A DNA stretch of 47,140 nt. Origin: JAFDVL01 sp043736395. Its GTDB lineage: Bacteria; Acidobacteriota; Blastocatellia; RBC074. Numbering within the stretch: the stretch's first letter is position 1; every line of letters starts with the position of its first letter. Below are positions 1 through 8,606 of the stretch, one piece after another. Location of the stretch: positions 1 to 47,140 of the forward strand of contig JAYTCQ010000286.1 of assembly GCA_043736395.1 (NCBI GenBank), written 5' to 3'. The notes under the pieces were generated by a model, which saw nothing but the letters and a program-made list of their open reading frames with translations, was not told the DNA's origin and did no database searches. Position numbers and translations under genes: made by a program.

Positions 1-97
1 CATAAGTTTTGAGGTCTAATGAGTGTCGCAGAGCCTGTTTTTATCGTACTGAGAAAATTCTTTATACCGTAGAATTTATGTTCAGGTGCTTAGTTGT

Positions 98-121
98 AGC
101 GTGAACTGTTAGTTCGCGCTT
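98..121. repeat. Short palindromic repeat, GAACTG/CAGTTC family
   Basis: The stretch contains GCGTGAACTG followed by TTAGTTCGCGC, an imperfect palindrome. A close relative occurs as both arms of the inverted repeat at 18831-18903. It lies upstream of a terminator-like hairpin in a non-coding stretch, so it is read as one copy of a dispersed intergenic repeat. Confidence 0.55.
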
Positions 122-180
122 TTTCATAACTGTAGAATCTGGAAGTCCAAATAACTACAGTAACTGAAAATGCAAAGATA

Positions 181-218
181 AAAGGGGAAAACCTGATTCA
201 GGTTTTCCCCTTTTTTAG
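181..218. terminator. Strong hairpin with T-run, likely bidirectional terminator
   Basis: A 16-bp perfect stem (181-196 with 198-213, core GGGGAAAACCTGA) is followed on the plus strand by a T-run to 216. On the minus strand it lies about 35 bases past the stop of the exported protein gene at 249-1181, so it probably ends that transcript. It may also end a plus-strand transcript entering from outside the window. Confidence 0.75.
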
Positions 219-248
219 AATGCTAACGACTGAGTCGTTCTAATTTTA

Positions 249-1181
249 TTAGAAAGCGGGAACAAGTAATTTCCCAGTGGTCGTTGAAACATAAGTCAGT
301 GTCCGAATTCCTGACCATCCGGCATTGTTACGCGGAGTGATCAAAATCCCCGCGCCACCAACAGTTGGGAATTTCATGATGCCGACAGTTCCGGCGATGA
401 TGAAATTATTGATACCGCCAACAACGGTGACACGCGGCGCAGTCGCCGTAAAGACTGAGATCGAATGGCAAGTTCCTTTAATAAAAGCGCTGAAGCTTCG
501 CGCGTCTTCATTGGCATTAAATAATTGCCCAACTCCGCTCGCAGCAGCTCCTGAAATCGCACCTGTACTGACATCCCCAACCAATCCACCAATGACAATC
601 GTTTGTCCGGGAGCGACTGCTGGATTTTGTAATTCGGCGGCGAACATTCGCGGCAATTTTTCCAACTTTATGCCATCAAAATTTAATTCCAGAATTCCAT
701 CGACTGGTGCAAAGGAGGCCAGCGCTTTAAATCCGGTCGCGCCGTAATCACCGCGAATTTCTCCGGCTCCTGAAAAAAGGTATCCGGCGGGAGCTTTAAT
801 AAAAGCATTACCGGAAATGCAGGCTGCGGGCGTGACATTGCCATTCAGGTCTTGCGCCACGGCAATCAAATAACCGGAACTCATCGGGTCCATTTCCGAC
901 ATTTTCATCGTGATGGTTGCATTCGGAGTCAGCGAAAAAGGAATATCTCCCTGCTGACAGAATCCGCGTTCAATAAAATAAAGGTGAACCTCCACTTGAA
1001 TAGATGAAGGATTCGCAATTGTAATTAATGTGTCAGCCGATGCATCGGCATTACTGGTGTAGTAAGGAAAAGCCAGTACTGAGCCAGGCCGATTATCAAC
1101 CTGAGCAAAAATTGAGATGGAGAACGTGACGAGAACAAGTGAGAAAAACGCTTTGAGGGCGCTACGGGTAAAGCTTGTCAT
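249..1181 (-). CDS. Exported hypothetical protein
   Basis: This is a 310-aa protein with a clear Sec signal peptide: basic start, hydrophobic LKAFFSLVLVTFSISIFA, likely cleavage after FAQ. The mature part is rich in Gly, Ala, Ser and Thr with few charges and alternating hydrophobic residues, which suggests beta structure and an extracytoplasmic location. It has no catalytic motif I recognise. Phrases such as LITIANPSSIQVEVHLYF resemble exported acidobacterial proteins of unknown function. The start is supported by an AGAGG ribosome site five bases before the ATG. The gene stands alone on the minus strand, with a hairpin terminator after it and about 140 bases separating it from the VWFA operon. 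Export is well supported; function is unknown. Confidence 0.75.
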   Translation of the reverse strand: MTSFTRSALKAFFSLVLVTFSISIFAQVDNRPGSVLAFPYYTSNADASADTLITIANPSSIQVEVHLYFIERGFCQQGDIPFSLTPNATITMKMSEMDPMSSGYLIAVAQDLNGNVTPAACISGNAFIKAPAGYLFSGAGEIRGDYGATGFKALASFAPVDGILELNFDGIKLEKLPRMFAAELQNPAVAPGQTIVIGGLVGDVSTGAISGAAASGVGQLFNANEDARSFSAFIKGTCHSISVFTATAPRVTVVGGINNFIIAGTVGIMKFPTVGGAGILITPRNNAGWSGIRTLTYVSTTTGKLLVPAF

Positions 1182-1318
1182 AGGAACCTCTTAATTAGTA
1201 AAGAATGTGAGAATTATTTGGGATGAAATCTTTGGCGTACTTTATGAAGTTTAACATCGAAGGAAGGGAAGTCAATCAATAAATCATTAAGCATGAAGTA
1301 GGAGCATGGAGTACAAGC

Positions 1319-2299
1319 TTACTCCGTTTTCGCCCCGTAATATCCACTGCGCGTTCTGACTTTATGTTGTGGCTGGTTAATTCCAACTTCGATGCTGCGC
1401 CACTTTCCATCACGTTTATCGTTGGTGGGTTCGTAGACGATGGTGTATTGGTGGCGTAATTCTTCTACTGTGGATTCGAAGGCGTCGCGTAATTTTCCGC
1501 CACCGGGAGTCGTGAAAAATCGGCCTCCGGTTTTGGTCGCAAATTCGCGAATAACTTGCATTCCAGTGTCGCGATTGATTCCGATGCCTAAAGCTGAGTC
1601 ACTGAAATCTACTGTATAGATCGTAGAATTCGAGACATTCGCGGCACGCAGGGCTTGATCGAATGAAGCTTTGCTGCTGGTGTCGGCTCCGTCTGAAATA
1701 ACTAAAATTGCACGTCGCTGTTCGGGACGTAAAGCCAGTGCCTGGGCCGCTGTGACTACTGCATCGTACAGCGGAGTATTGCCGTCAGCATCCGTGTCCC
1801 ACACCAGCGGATCAACGTCTTTGACTTCTGTGAAATCCTGAAGCTGTTTCACTTTGTGACCTTTGAAACCATAAATCGCAATCGTATCTCCGGTGCGAAT
1901 CCCTGAAGCAAAACGAGAGCAGGCGGCTTTGGCGAGGCTCATTTTGGGGATCATGCTGCCACTCATATCAAGCAGAATAGCAGCTGTAAAAGGCGTTTCT
2001 TCAACGCCAAAACTGACAATCTTTTGGGCAGCGCGATCCTCAAAAATTTTAAAATTTTCAGCTTTTAAGCCGCTGATAAATTTTTCGTTAATGTCTGTTA
2101 CCGTCACATTCAGAACTACCTGTGTGGTGTTCATGGAAACGATTAAGCCATCATCCTTAGTCTCTTCAGCGGGAGTTTCCTGCGTCTTTGGATTTTTCTT
2201 CTTGGCGGGTTGCTGTGCCAGCAGACCAACGCCGCAGAGTGCGAGGCTCAGAAAAGTTGCGAACCAGATTGATCGGCGAAGAGTCATGGCAAACTCCAT
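1319..2299 (-). CDS. Exported VWFA-domain protein, acidobacterial VWFA-related family
   Basis: This is a 326-aa protein with an N-terminal signal sequence (IWFATFLSLALCGVGLLAQ) and a lysine/proline-rich linker. A short beta region (VVLNVTVTDINEKFISGLKAENFKIFEDR) follows, then a von Willebrand factor A domain. The metal-ion-dependent adhesion site is complete: DMSGS near residue 112, a TPLYD threonine loop, and SDGAD. This order matches the VWFA-related family expanded in Acidobacteria (TIGR03436-like). It probably binds a protein or surface ligand through the metal site. Its ATG overlaps the stop of the preceding gene as TAATG, which implies translational coupling. A second ATG at 2287 has a better GGAG ribosome site, so the start could be four residues later. 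It is the last gene of a three-gene operon of exported proteins. Confidence 0.9.
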   Translation of the reverse strand: MEFAMTLRRSIWFATFLSLALCGVGLLAQQPAKKKNPKTQETPAEETKDDGLIVSMNTTQVVLNVTVTDINEKFISGLKAENFKIFEDRAAQKIVSFGVEETPFTAAILLDMSGSMIPKMSLAKAACSRFASGIRTGDTIAIYGFKGHKVKQLQDFTEVKDVDPLVWDTDADGNTPLYDAVVTAAQALALRPEQRRAILVISDGADTSSKASFDQALRAANVSNSTIYTVDFSDSALGIGINRDTGMQVIREFATKTGGRFFTTPGGGKLRDAFESTVEELRHQYTIVYEPTNDKRDGKWRSIEVGINQPQHKVRTRSGYYGAKTE

Positions 2300-2814
2300 T
2301 AACGGATGTAGGTGCGAAGGATTTTGACGAGCCGCAGCACATCGCTGCTGGAAATAATAATCGCTGCCGAAACAACATGGCGCGAAGTCTTTTCCATTTG
2401 CTTGTTCATTTTTTTGCAGGTTGCCGTCAGATTTTCAACAGCTTCTTCAAGATTTTTCGGCGGTGTAAATTCTTCTTCTTTGTTGGCGCTACCGATGTAA
2501 TTGCGGATTTGTTTGGCGGCCTTTTCAATTTCGTGCAGCTTTTTTTCAGCAGATTTTCCGAGCGTTTCTTTATCAATTAATTCAGGCAATGTCTGGGATA
2601 TTTCATAAGCCTGTTCAGAACTCTTGATTAATTTTTTCAGTTCAATTTCCGCCCGCTTAATCTTCATTCGATTCAGTGTATCCTGCATGCCTTCGCTGGG
2701 TGGTTCTTTTTTATCTTCAGGATCGGGCAATTGCGCCCACGCGAACGTCGCAAAAAACATGAGCCAGCTCAACGGCAACAGAAAAAATCGAAGGGGAGAA
2801 GTTAAAACTTTCAC
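2299..2814 (-). CDS. Exported helical protein of unknown function, VWFA operon
   Basis: This 171-aa protein begins with a signal peptide (LRFFLLPLSWLMFFATFAWA) cut before QLPDPED. The mature part is dominated by Lys/Glu-rich segments from about residue 50 to 140, typical of a helical bundle or coiled coil, and ends in a hydrophobic/basic stretch (DVLRLVKILRTYIR). I do not recognise a family. It lies between the small exported protein at 2836-3402 and the VWFA protein and overlaps the VWFA start by one base, so the three are very likely co-transcribed. A role with the VWFA protein in the envelope is inference from position only. Confidence 0.75.
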   Translation of the reverse strand: MKVLTSPLRFFLLPLSWLMFFATFAWAQLPDPEDKKEPPSEGMQDTLNRMKIKRAEIELKKLIKSSEQAYEISQTLPELIDKETLGKSAEKKLHEIEKAAKQIRNYIGSANKEEEFTPPKNLEEAVENLTATCKKMNKQMEKTSRHVVSAAIIISSSDVLRLVKILRTYIR

Positions 2815-2835
2815 TGAATTTTATTCCGAAAATAG

Positions 2836-3402
2836 TTAATATTCACAGCCCATCAAACGATGTCTGCCATTTCCTTTCAGGCTCAGATCAATGCCGAGCA
2901 ACTTACTGGCCAGCCCGCGCAGGACTTCGTCTTCAAGCTTTAAGTTCGATTGGAGGTCTACCCATTTCGTTGTAATCCCCTCCGCCATTTGGGCTTGAAG
3001 ATGAGAAATCACTTGAATTTGTGAACGTTTATCATCGAGCGGCAATGCCAGAATCTCAAGATAATATCGGCCCTTGATCCAGTTGCGATTATCTTCGGGT
3101 GCCAGATTTGAGAAGTATTCCAAATCAGTTCTGGTATTCAATCCACGCGTAAAAATATAAGGTTTGGTAATGAATTTTCCATTTTCAAGACTGGTCGCTG
3201 CCGTCTCCATTTCAATTTTGCAGGACTGTAAAGCCTCCTGGAGTTGCTTACTCACCTCAGCGCGCGCCAGATTTATTGTATAAGGATTATCTAACGGCGG
3301 CGTAGCTTTTGGTTTTCCGATATTGATTTGCGCGAAAACTGGAATGGATGAAAAGGTGATAAAAAAGGCGAGACTAAATAATAGTTTGAATGAATTTCTC
3401 AT
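2836..3402 (-). CDS. Exported protein of unknown function, first gene of VWFA operon
   Basis: This 188-aa protein has a signal peptide (FKLLFSLAFFITFSSIPVFA) followed by a compact alpha/beta-looking domain with paired segments such as GRYYLEILALPLDDKRSQIQ and WVDLQSNLKLEDEVLRGLAS. There is a single mature-region Cys at the C-terminus (GCEY) and one near residue 60. I recognise no family. A GAGAA ribosome site precedes the ATG. The next gene starts 21 bases after its stop, and all three genes run leftward with tight spacing, so this is the promoter-proximal member of the operon. Confidence 0.7.
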   Translation of the reverse strand: MRNSFKLLFSLAFFITFSSIPVFAQINIGKPKATPPLDNPYTINLARAEVSKQLQEALQSCKIEMETAATSLENGKFITKPYIFTRGLNTRTDLEYFSNLAPEDNRNWIKGRYYLEILALPLDDKRSQIQVISHLQAQMAEGITTKWVDLQSNLKLEDEVLRGLASKLLGIDLSLKGNGRHRLMGCEY

Positions 3403-3487
3403 GAGTTTCTCAGTGGTTACGAAGGTTCACGAATTCAAAAAAATACGTTAACTTCAAGCTGAAAAACAATAGCAGGTATCAAAGTGT

Positions 3488-3511
3488 AGCGCAAACTTTC
3501 CAGTTTGCGCT
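3488..3511. repeat. Palindromic repeat, GCGCAAACT family, copy 1
   Basis: AGCGCAAACT (3488-3497) and AGTTTGCGCT (3502-3511) form a perfect 10-bp stem with a TTCC loop. The sequence after it (GTGTCGC) resembles that beside the copy near 17889. It lies in the 252-base gap between two leftward genes. Confidence 0.7.
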
Positions 3512-3570
3512 GTGTCGCGATTTAGCAAATGACAGGGCTGAAAAAATGCGAAGTGGCTAGGTCATCGTTT

Positions 3571-3640
3571 AGAGTTCACGCTTCAGCGTGTGTTCCGCCA
3601 GCGAAGCGCAGCGGAAAGACAAACTAAAGGTTTGAACTCT
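3571..3640. repeat. Inverted repeat with CACGCTTCAGCGTG core
   Basis: AGAGTTCA (3571-3578) pairs with TGAACTCT (3633-3640). Inside is the palindrome CACGCTTCAGCGTG, whose CACGCTTCAGC word also begins the arms of the 19981-20211 element. The repeat ends 15 bases before the stop of the large dehydrogenase-like gene and may act as its terminator. Confidence 0.55.
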
Positions 3641-3654
3641 GAACGCTGGTTGCC

Positions 3655-6600
3655 CTACTTACTGATTATTACATTATCAAATTTAACGTTCGCGATGGCC
3701 CCACCGTTGTGAGAAGTCACGACTAATCCAACGTACGCTGTGGCGTTTAAGTTAATGACGGTTTGTGAACTCACGAGCGTCCACGTTGTGCCGTTGCTGG
3801 AACGGTAGCCGCTGAGAAGATTTCCCCGCCTGACGATTCGAACCCAATAGGGAGAGGCAATTCCTGTAATATTTCGGTTGCCGCTGTTGCTGGAATTCAA
3901 TAAGCGCCATTGGAACGCCGCCCCATTTCCGGGTGTCATTACCATCATTCCATGAGCTGATGCCGGAGTTAATGAATCACGAATCATAACGCCCGCTTTA
4001 GCCCATGAATTCGTATTGTCCTGGCTTATGACGCGCGCTGTGATTTGTCCATCACCGGTGAAAGATTGCCACGCGAAATGGAATGAATCGGAATAATCCC
4101 AAATGTCCGCGCCAGATCCGCTAAGCGAAAAAATGCCAGCGGAAAAATTCGCGGAGCCACGTAGCGCCGGTGTTCCAATATCTTGGTTCCTCCATCCGGC
4201 TGGCAAATTCGTCACACTAACATTGATTATTGCAGCGGTTATTTTCGCTCCGAGATTGTCAAAGGCGACTGCGGTGATTTGATAATTTCCGACAGCGACA
4301 TTGCTCCACGTGAATGAATACGGCGCTGTCGTGTCTGATCCGAGAAGAGTTGCTCCCTGATAAAATTCAACTCTGGAAATGGAACCATCACTATCCGCAG
4401 CGTTGGCATTAATCGTAATATTTGCCGGAGCTGTGAATGAAGAATTATTTGCGGGCGATGTCACGCTGACGGTTGGGAGCGCATTCGATTTAACGGTCGC
4501 ATTAACGATTGAAGAAGTTGTCAGTGCTCCTTTATCATCAATCGCTTTGGCGGTGAAAGCGTAACTGCCAATGGCTACATTATTCCAGGTAAATGAATAA
4601 GGAGCTGTCGTGTCTGAACCAAGTAATGTCGTGCCCTGATAAAATTCTACGCGTGCGATAGTTCCATCAGCATCAGTAGCGGCGGCTAACAACTGGATTG
4701 AGGCAGGAGCAGTATAAATTCCGTTATTCACCGGGGAGCTTAACGAGACAACAGGCGAAATGTTCGCGGCGGACTGCGTTAGCAATTTTGCATCCGCCCA
4801 ATCTGCGTGATCGTAACCGATTCCATCTGTGCCAGGCAGTACCTTCAGGCGTAAAACATTTTTTCCACGCACATCAACTGAAATAATTTGTGTCGGGGAA
4901 GCACCGGAAATTATGCCACTTTGAAACAAAACTACATTATCACCGAGGACTTGGAAGACGACGCTGCCATTGTTTGCGACTTCATCATCCACCCCGATTT
5001 CAGCCGTGAAAGTTGCATACGCTCCATTCAAATTGTAGGCGACATTTGAATCTGCATGAACGCCTAAGCCTTTCGCGTAAGTCTTCCCGGCGAGAGTCAG
5101 AACCTTACCATCATTCGCGGCTGTCTCTCCGTTGCTGCGGTCACGTTCGATGTTGCCCCAGCCGTTGAAAGCTTCAATCCAGGCGAGATCACTGAGGTAC
5201 GTGGTCGGGCTGGCGGGATTCAAAACATAGATTTGAACTGCTGCCGAAGTCGCGCTAAGACCGGAGTTATCTGTGGCTTTGGCAGTAAGTCTATAATTTC
5301 CTGCGGCGACATTACTCCAGCTAAACTGATACGGCGCACTCGTCAGAGTTGCCAATAAATTTGCTCCATTGAAAATTTCTACTTTGGCAATAGTTCCGTC
5401 ACTATCTGAAGCTGAGGCGTTGATGGCAACACTGGCTGGAGCCTTGAAGCTGGTTCCATTCAACGGGGCATTTAATTTCACGGTCGGCACCTGATTGGCT
5501 GCCGCTGCAATGTTGATGTTGACAGCTTTGCTGACAGCCGCGCCTTTGCTATCTGTGACAGTCAAAATTATTTCATAGTAATAGGTTCCTACGGTTCCGT
5601 GGTTTTCGACGACGAAGGAACCGCCGGAGCCTGTGACGACATTGAATGGATGAACATGCGTGTCGTGATGCAATAACACCTGCCAGCTCATTGAATTCGT
5701 CCCCAGACTTTCATCAGGATCGGACGCTGTTCCAGTATAAGAAACGGTCGCTCCCGGCTTGACAATTAAGCCGTTGACAGGCGCGGTAATGGTTGCCACC
5801 GGAGGACGATTACCAACCGAGACGGAAACTGTCGCAGAGGAAGAACCTCCGGCACTATTCGTAACTTTCAAGGTTGCCGTGAAAGTTTTAAAGACGCTTG
5901 AGACGTACGTGTGAACCGGATTCGCGGAAGTTGAAGAAGTGCCATCACCGAAGTCCCAGGCATAACTCAAGGCTAGATTATTTGGATCAGTTGATCCGGC
6001 ACTGCTCAGGGTGACGGTCAACGGCGAACTTCCTGAAGTTGGAGAAGCACTGGCTACCGCGTTTGGAGCCGAAGCAAAACGAATTCGTTTGATTTTTCCA
6101 GTCTCAAGTTCGATGTAATAAAGTGCGCCATCCGGCCCTTGTTCTAACGAAACGATAGTTCCAACATTGGTGGCAAACGGTTCTATGCGCAGGAAATTTC
6201 GATTAGCATCAAAGACCGCGCGCTTGATCCATTGACTGGGATAATCGCCAAAGAAAAAGCTATCCTTAAATTTAGCGGGAAACTGCGAAGCGGTATAAAT
6301 TGTTCCACCAATAATTGCTTGTCCGTCGCTGTGCGAATAGAAGTAAATTGGCTTGGTGATGGAACTGGCGGGAATGGCTCCGCACGGGCCGGGGAAGCTA
6401 GACGCAAAAGTCGCTTGTACGGCATCACCTTCAAAACAGGGCCAGCCAAAATTCGCGCCACGGGTCGCGCGATCAATTTCTTCATACGCTGCCCAGCCGA
6501 CTTCTCCAATGAGAATTTCACCACTTGTCGGGTGAATCGCAAAGCGATAAGGATTGCGAAATCCTTTCGAAAAAACTTTGGATTTTACCGAATTGGTTCC

Positions 6601-7314
6601 ATCGTAAAACGGGTTATCGCCGGGAGCCGTTCCGTCGGCATTCATGCGCAGAATCTTCCCATTTAAATAATCCGTATTTTGACTACGAAAGGATAATTCT
6701 TCGGGAAAATTATAAGCCGCGCTGTCACCCGTACTCACATAAAGTTTGCGATCGGGGCCGAAACGAATCGTTCCGCCAGTGTGAGCATCGCGGTCGTGGC
6801 CCAGGCAATCTGTATTTGGTGCGCAAGGTGTCGTCGTGAGTTTTCCGAGGATCACTGTTTCGCTGCCTGCTAATGCTATATCAGGATTAGCGGGATCAGC
6901 TTTGACTCGCGTCACGCGCCCCGTCTTGGCTCCACCGTCATTTGGATTGCCGTTAGGTTCATAGCTATAAAACAAATACACATAACCGTTGGCAGCAAAG
7001 TCCGGATCAAATGTTAATCCCAGTAATCCACGATCATTCACCGTATTAACGTGATTGGAAATATCAATGAAGGGAGTCGCGAGGAGGGAACCATTCTTAT
7101 AAATTCTGACAATCCCGTTTTCCTGCCAGATAAATAATCTACCGTCCGGCGCAAACCCGAGTCCAACCGGCTGATAAACAGGCAAGGTCGTGACTAATTC
7201 AGCAGCGAAGCCAGCTTCTGAAAAAGTTTGTCCATGAATTGAATACGAAAATAAAAGACAGACGACGACAAAAAAACAGTTGAAGACAAACTTCGCCGGG
7301 GCGTGCGAATTCAT
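3655..7314 (-). CDS. Exported modular glucose/sorbosone-dehydrogenase-like protein
   Basis: A 1,219-aa exported protein with a signal peptide (FNCFFVVVCLLFSYSIHG). Residues about 30-400 form a six-bladed propeller of the soluble PQQ glucose/sorbosone dehydrogenase type (GLGFAPDGRLFIW, HTGGTIRFGPDRKLYVSTGD, NPYRFAIHPTSGEI). A PKD domain follows (about 415-500, YAWDFGDGT), then an Ig-like domain. Next come a Big-type Ig repeat, an NPCBM-like carbohydrate-binding module (about 705-850, GLGVHADS and ADAKLL), two near-identical Ig repeats (VEFYQG.TLLGSDTTAPYSFTW), and a C-terminal DUF1349/concanavalin-like lectin domain (AKAGVMIRDSL). It probably oxidises or binds sugars outside the cell while attached to polysaccharide. 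The substrate is not predictable. GAGGT lies eight bases before the ATG. It is transcribed alone. Confidence 0.88.
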   Translation of the reverse strand: MNSHAPAKFVFNCFFVVVCLLFSYSIHGQTFSEAGFAAELVTTLPVYQPVGLGFAPDGRLFIWQENGIVRIYKNGSLLATPFIDISNHVNTVNDRGLLGLTFDPDFAANGYVYLFYSYEPNGNPNDGGAKTGRVTRVKADPANPDIALAGSETVILGKLTTTPCAPNTDCLGHDRDAHTGGTIRFGPDRKLYVSTGDSAAYNFPEELSFRSQNTDYLNGKILRMNADGTAPGDNPFYDGTNSVKSKVFSKGFRNPYRFAIHPTSGEILIGEVGWAAYEEIDRATRGANFGWPCFEGDAVQATFASSFPGPCGAIPASSITKPIYFYSHSDGQAIIGGTIYTASQFPAKFKDSFFFGDYPSQWIKRAVFDANRNFLRIEPFATNVGTIVSLEQGPDGALYYIELETGKIKRIRFASAPNAVASASPTSGSSPLTVTLSSAGSTDPNNLALSYAWDFGDGTSSTSANPVHTYVSSVFKTFTATLKVTNSAGGSSSATVSVSVGNRPPVATITAPVNGLIVKPGATVSYTGTASDPDESLGTNSMSWQVLLHHDTHVHPFNVVTGSGGSFVVENHGTVGTYYYEIILTVTDSKGAAVSKAVNINIAAAANQVPTVKLNAPLNGTSFKAPASVAINASASDSDGTIAKVEIFNGANLLATLTSAPYQFSWSNVAAGNYRLTAKATDNSGLSATSAAVQIYVLNPASPTTYLSDLAWIEAFNGWGNIERDRSNGETAANDGKVLTLAGKTYAKGLGVHADSNVAYNLNGAYATFTAEIGVDDEVANNGSVVFQVLGDNVVLFQSGIISGASPTQIISVDVRGKNVLRLKVLPGTDGIGYDHADWADAKLLTQSAANISPVVSLSSPVNNGIYTAPASIQLLAAATDADGTIARVEFYQGTTLLGSDTTAPYSFTWNNVAIGSYAFTAKAIDDKGALTTSSIVNATVKSNALPTVSVTSPANNSSFTAPANITINANAADSDGSISRVEFYQGATLLGSDTTAPYSFTWSNVAVGNYQITAVAFDNLGAKITAAIINVSVTNLPAGWRNQDIGTPALRGSANFSAGIFSLSGSGADIWDYSDSFHFAWQSFTGDGQITARVISQDNTNSWAKAGVMIRDSLTPASAHGMMVMTPGNGAAFQWRLLNSSNSGNRNITGIASPYWVRIVRRGNLLSGYRSSNGTTWTLVSSQTVINLNATAYVGLVVTSHNGGAIANVKFDNVIISK

Positions 7315-7456
7315 TTCAAGTACCTCAAGATTTATGAATGGCAGGACGAATGGTCAAGCTCTCAAATCTAAAATGACCATAGTCCTAAAACCACTACATA
7401 ACTAATAAATTAGTAGTTCCAGAAAATATTTAATTTTTTTCAGATGCAGTGAGCAC

Positions 7457-7610
7457 GACTGGAGCGCGAGCGTCTCGTTTGCCCCGCGAGCGCGTGTAGC
7501 GCCGCTCGCGTGACGTGGTGAGCGGTTCACTTGATCTTCGGGTATTTCCTCGCCACTGCGTTTGCATCGCTTCGCTGGCAAACGGCAAGCGAGACGCTCG
7601 CGCTCCAATC
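7457..7610. repeat. MITE-like element with 27-bp inverted arms (GGAGCGCGAGCGTCTCG)
   Basis: Left arm 7457-7483 and right arm 7584-7610 are inverted copies with two mismatches; both contain GGAGCGCGAGCGTCTCG. The interior has further self-complementary GC-rich words (GCGAGCGCG, CGCTCGCG). It is much richer in GC than the flanking AT-rich DNA. No transposase is encoded, so it is a non-autonomous or REP-like element. Confidence 0.75.
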
Positions 7611-7883
7611 ATTATCATTGAAGCCTGAAGATTTTTTCTGACAGGAAATTTGATTCTAAAAGCGAGATGGAAAACTTTGCACGGCTTTGAAAATTTTTCA
7701 CACCGGATCAAGTAAGAATTACCTGAAAAACAGCAAGATCAATTTTGCGACAATTCTGAATCGTGTCAGGAAGGCCAGATTTATTGATGTTTATCAATAT
7801 TTTAAAGGTTCGAAATCTTTGGCACTGAGATTGCATTTACCAGTGTGGGGCAAAGAGACACCGAGGGTTTACCAGGTGTCAAA

Positions 7884-7957
7884 GTGATTACCAGTTTAGG
7901 TGAGGATGGTAATCGCACTATGTGGGCGCTGTAGCTAATTCCCACAGCTACAGCGCC
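7884..7957. repeat. Two consecutive hairpins in spacer
   Basis: GTGATTACCA (7884-7893) can pair with TGGTAATCGC from 7907. Then GGCGCTGTAGCT (7925-7936) pairs perfectly with AGCTACAGCGCC (7946-7957). The second stem is 12 bp with a 9-base loop. It could be a terminator or a small structured RNA; nothing decides between them. Confidence 0.5.
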
Positions 7958-8168
7958 TCCTATTTCCTCATATTATTTTTAAGATATTTATAAGTGTATT
8001 GCGTTCTATTATAAGTCCTTGAGCGGGTGTAGCTCTGATGGCATATGAATTTTCAATCTGTAACGACGGCAGCAGGGGATGCGCTTGCTGGTTGAATTCA
8101 TGTGTCATCTGAGCTGCACCCGCCTTGGTTCCTGCCATCTTCTTCATCACTTCCTATAAAAAGCAGCC

Positions 8169-8184
8169 GCAAACTGAAGTTTGC
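8169..8184. repeat. Short palindrome GCAAACT-GA-AGTTTGC
   Basis: A perfect 7-bp stem with a two-base spacer. It shares the GCAAACT/AGTTTGC word with the palindromes at 3488 and 17763, so it may be a degenerate member of that family. Confidence 0.45.
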
Positions 8185-8606
8185 CGGACTCGCCTGCAAC
8201 ACGTAAATCTTAGCGAAATATAAACTTGGCGATTTGACCGAATTCGTGTATAGTTCGGTTGAATTGGCGGAAATTAATCATTGAACTTTGGAAAGTAATA
8301 AGCAGATGTCCTGAACAATCAGTAATTTTGAGAATCTTTGTTAAGTTTATTCTTGAAGAAACGCCAATTTATAATTAAAAGCTATTTTCAGTTCGGTAAT
8401 TAGTGAACTATAAAGATTCTTCACACATTTACTCTGATTACACTACACTGATTTTTGATACAGCCGTTCACTAATTACCACCAACTAATCGTGCCCCCCT
8501 CTGACAAATCACGATTAATATTATTATTGCTGAGAACACAATCTTCAGCATTCAAGTCTCTGAACGTCTCACGTTTATAAAACTCACATTTATGAGGAAA
8601 AAAATA

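Larger units (their letters stand above)
7315..8606. other. Gene-poor spacer of about 1.3 kb with palindromic repeats
   Basis: No convincing gene is present. It holds the long inverted repeat at 7457-7610, the hairpins at 7884-7957 and a small palindrome at 8169-8184. The last 400 bases before the surface-protein gene are AT-rich and must contain its promoter and a long 5' leader, but I could not assign -35 and -10 boxes with confidence. Short open frames here have low-complexity or repeat-derived translations and are not called. Confidence 0.6.

Noticed and set aside
7687..7887. Plus-strand open frame of 66 codons in the 7.3-8.6 kb spacer
   Set aside because: No ribosome site, no recognisable domain, and its end runs into hairpin sequence; most likely chance.
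7968..8150. Minus-strand open frame of 60 codons with an AGGAAG site before its ATG
   Set aside because: The ribosome site is suggestive, but the translation has no domain or export signal and the length is near chance expectation; left uncalled.
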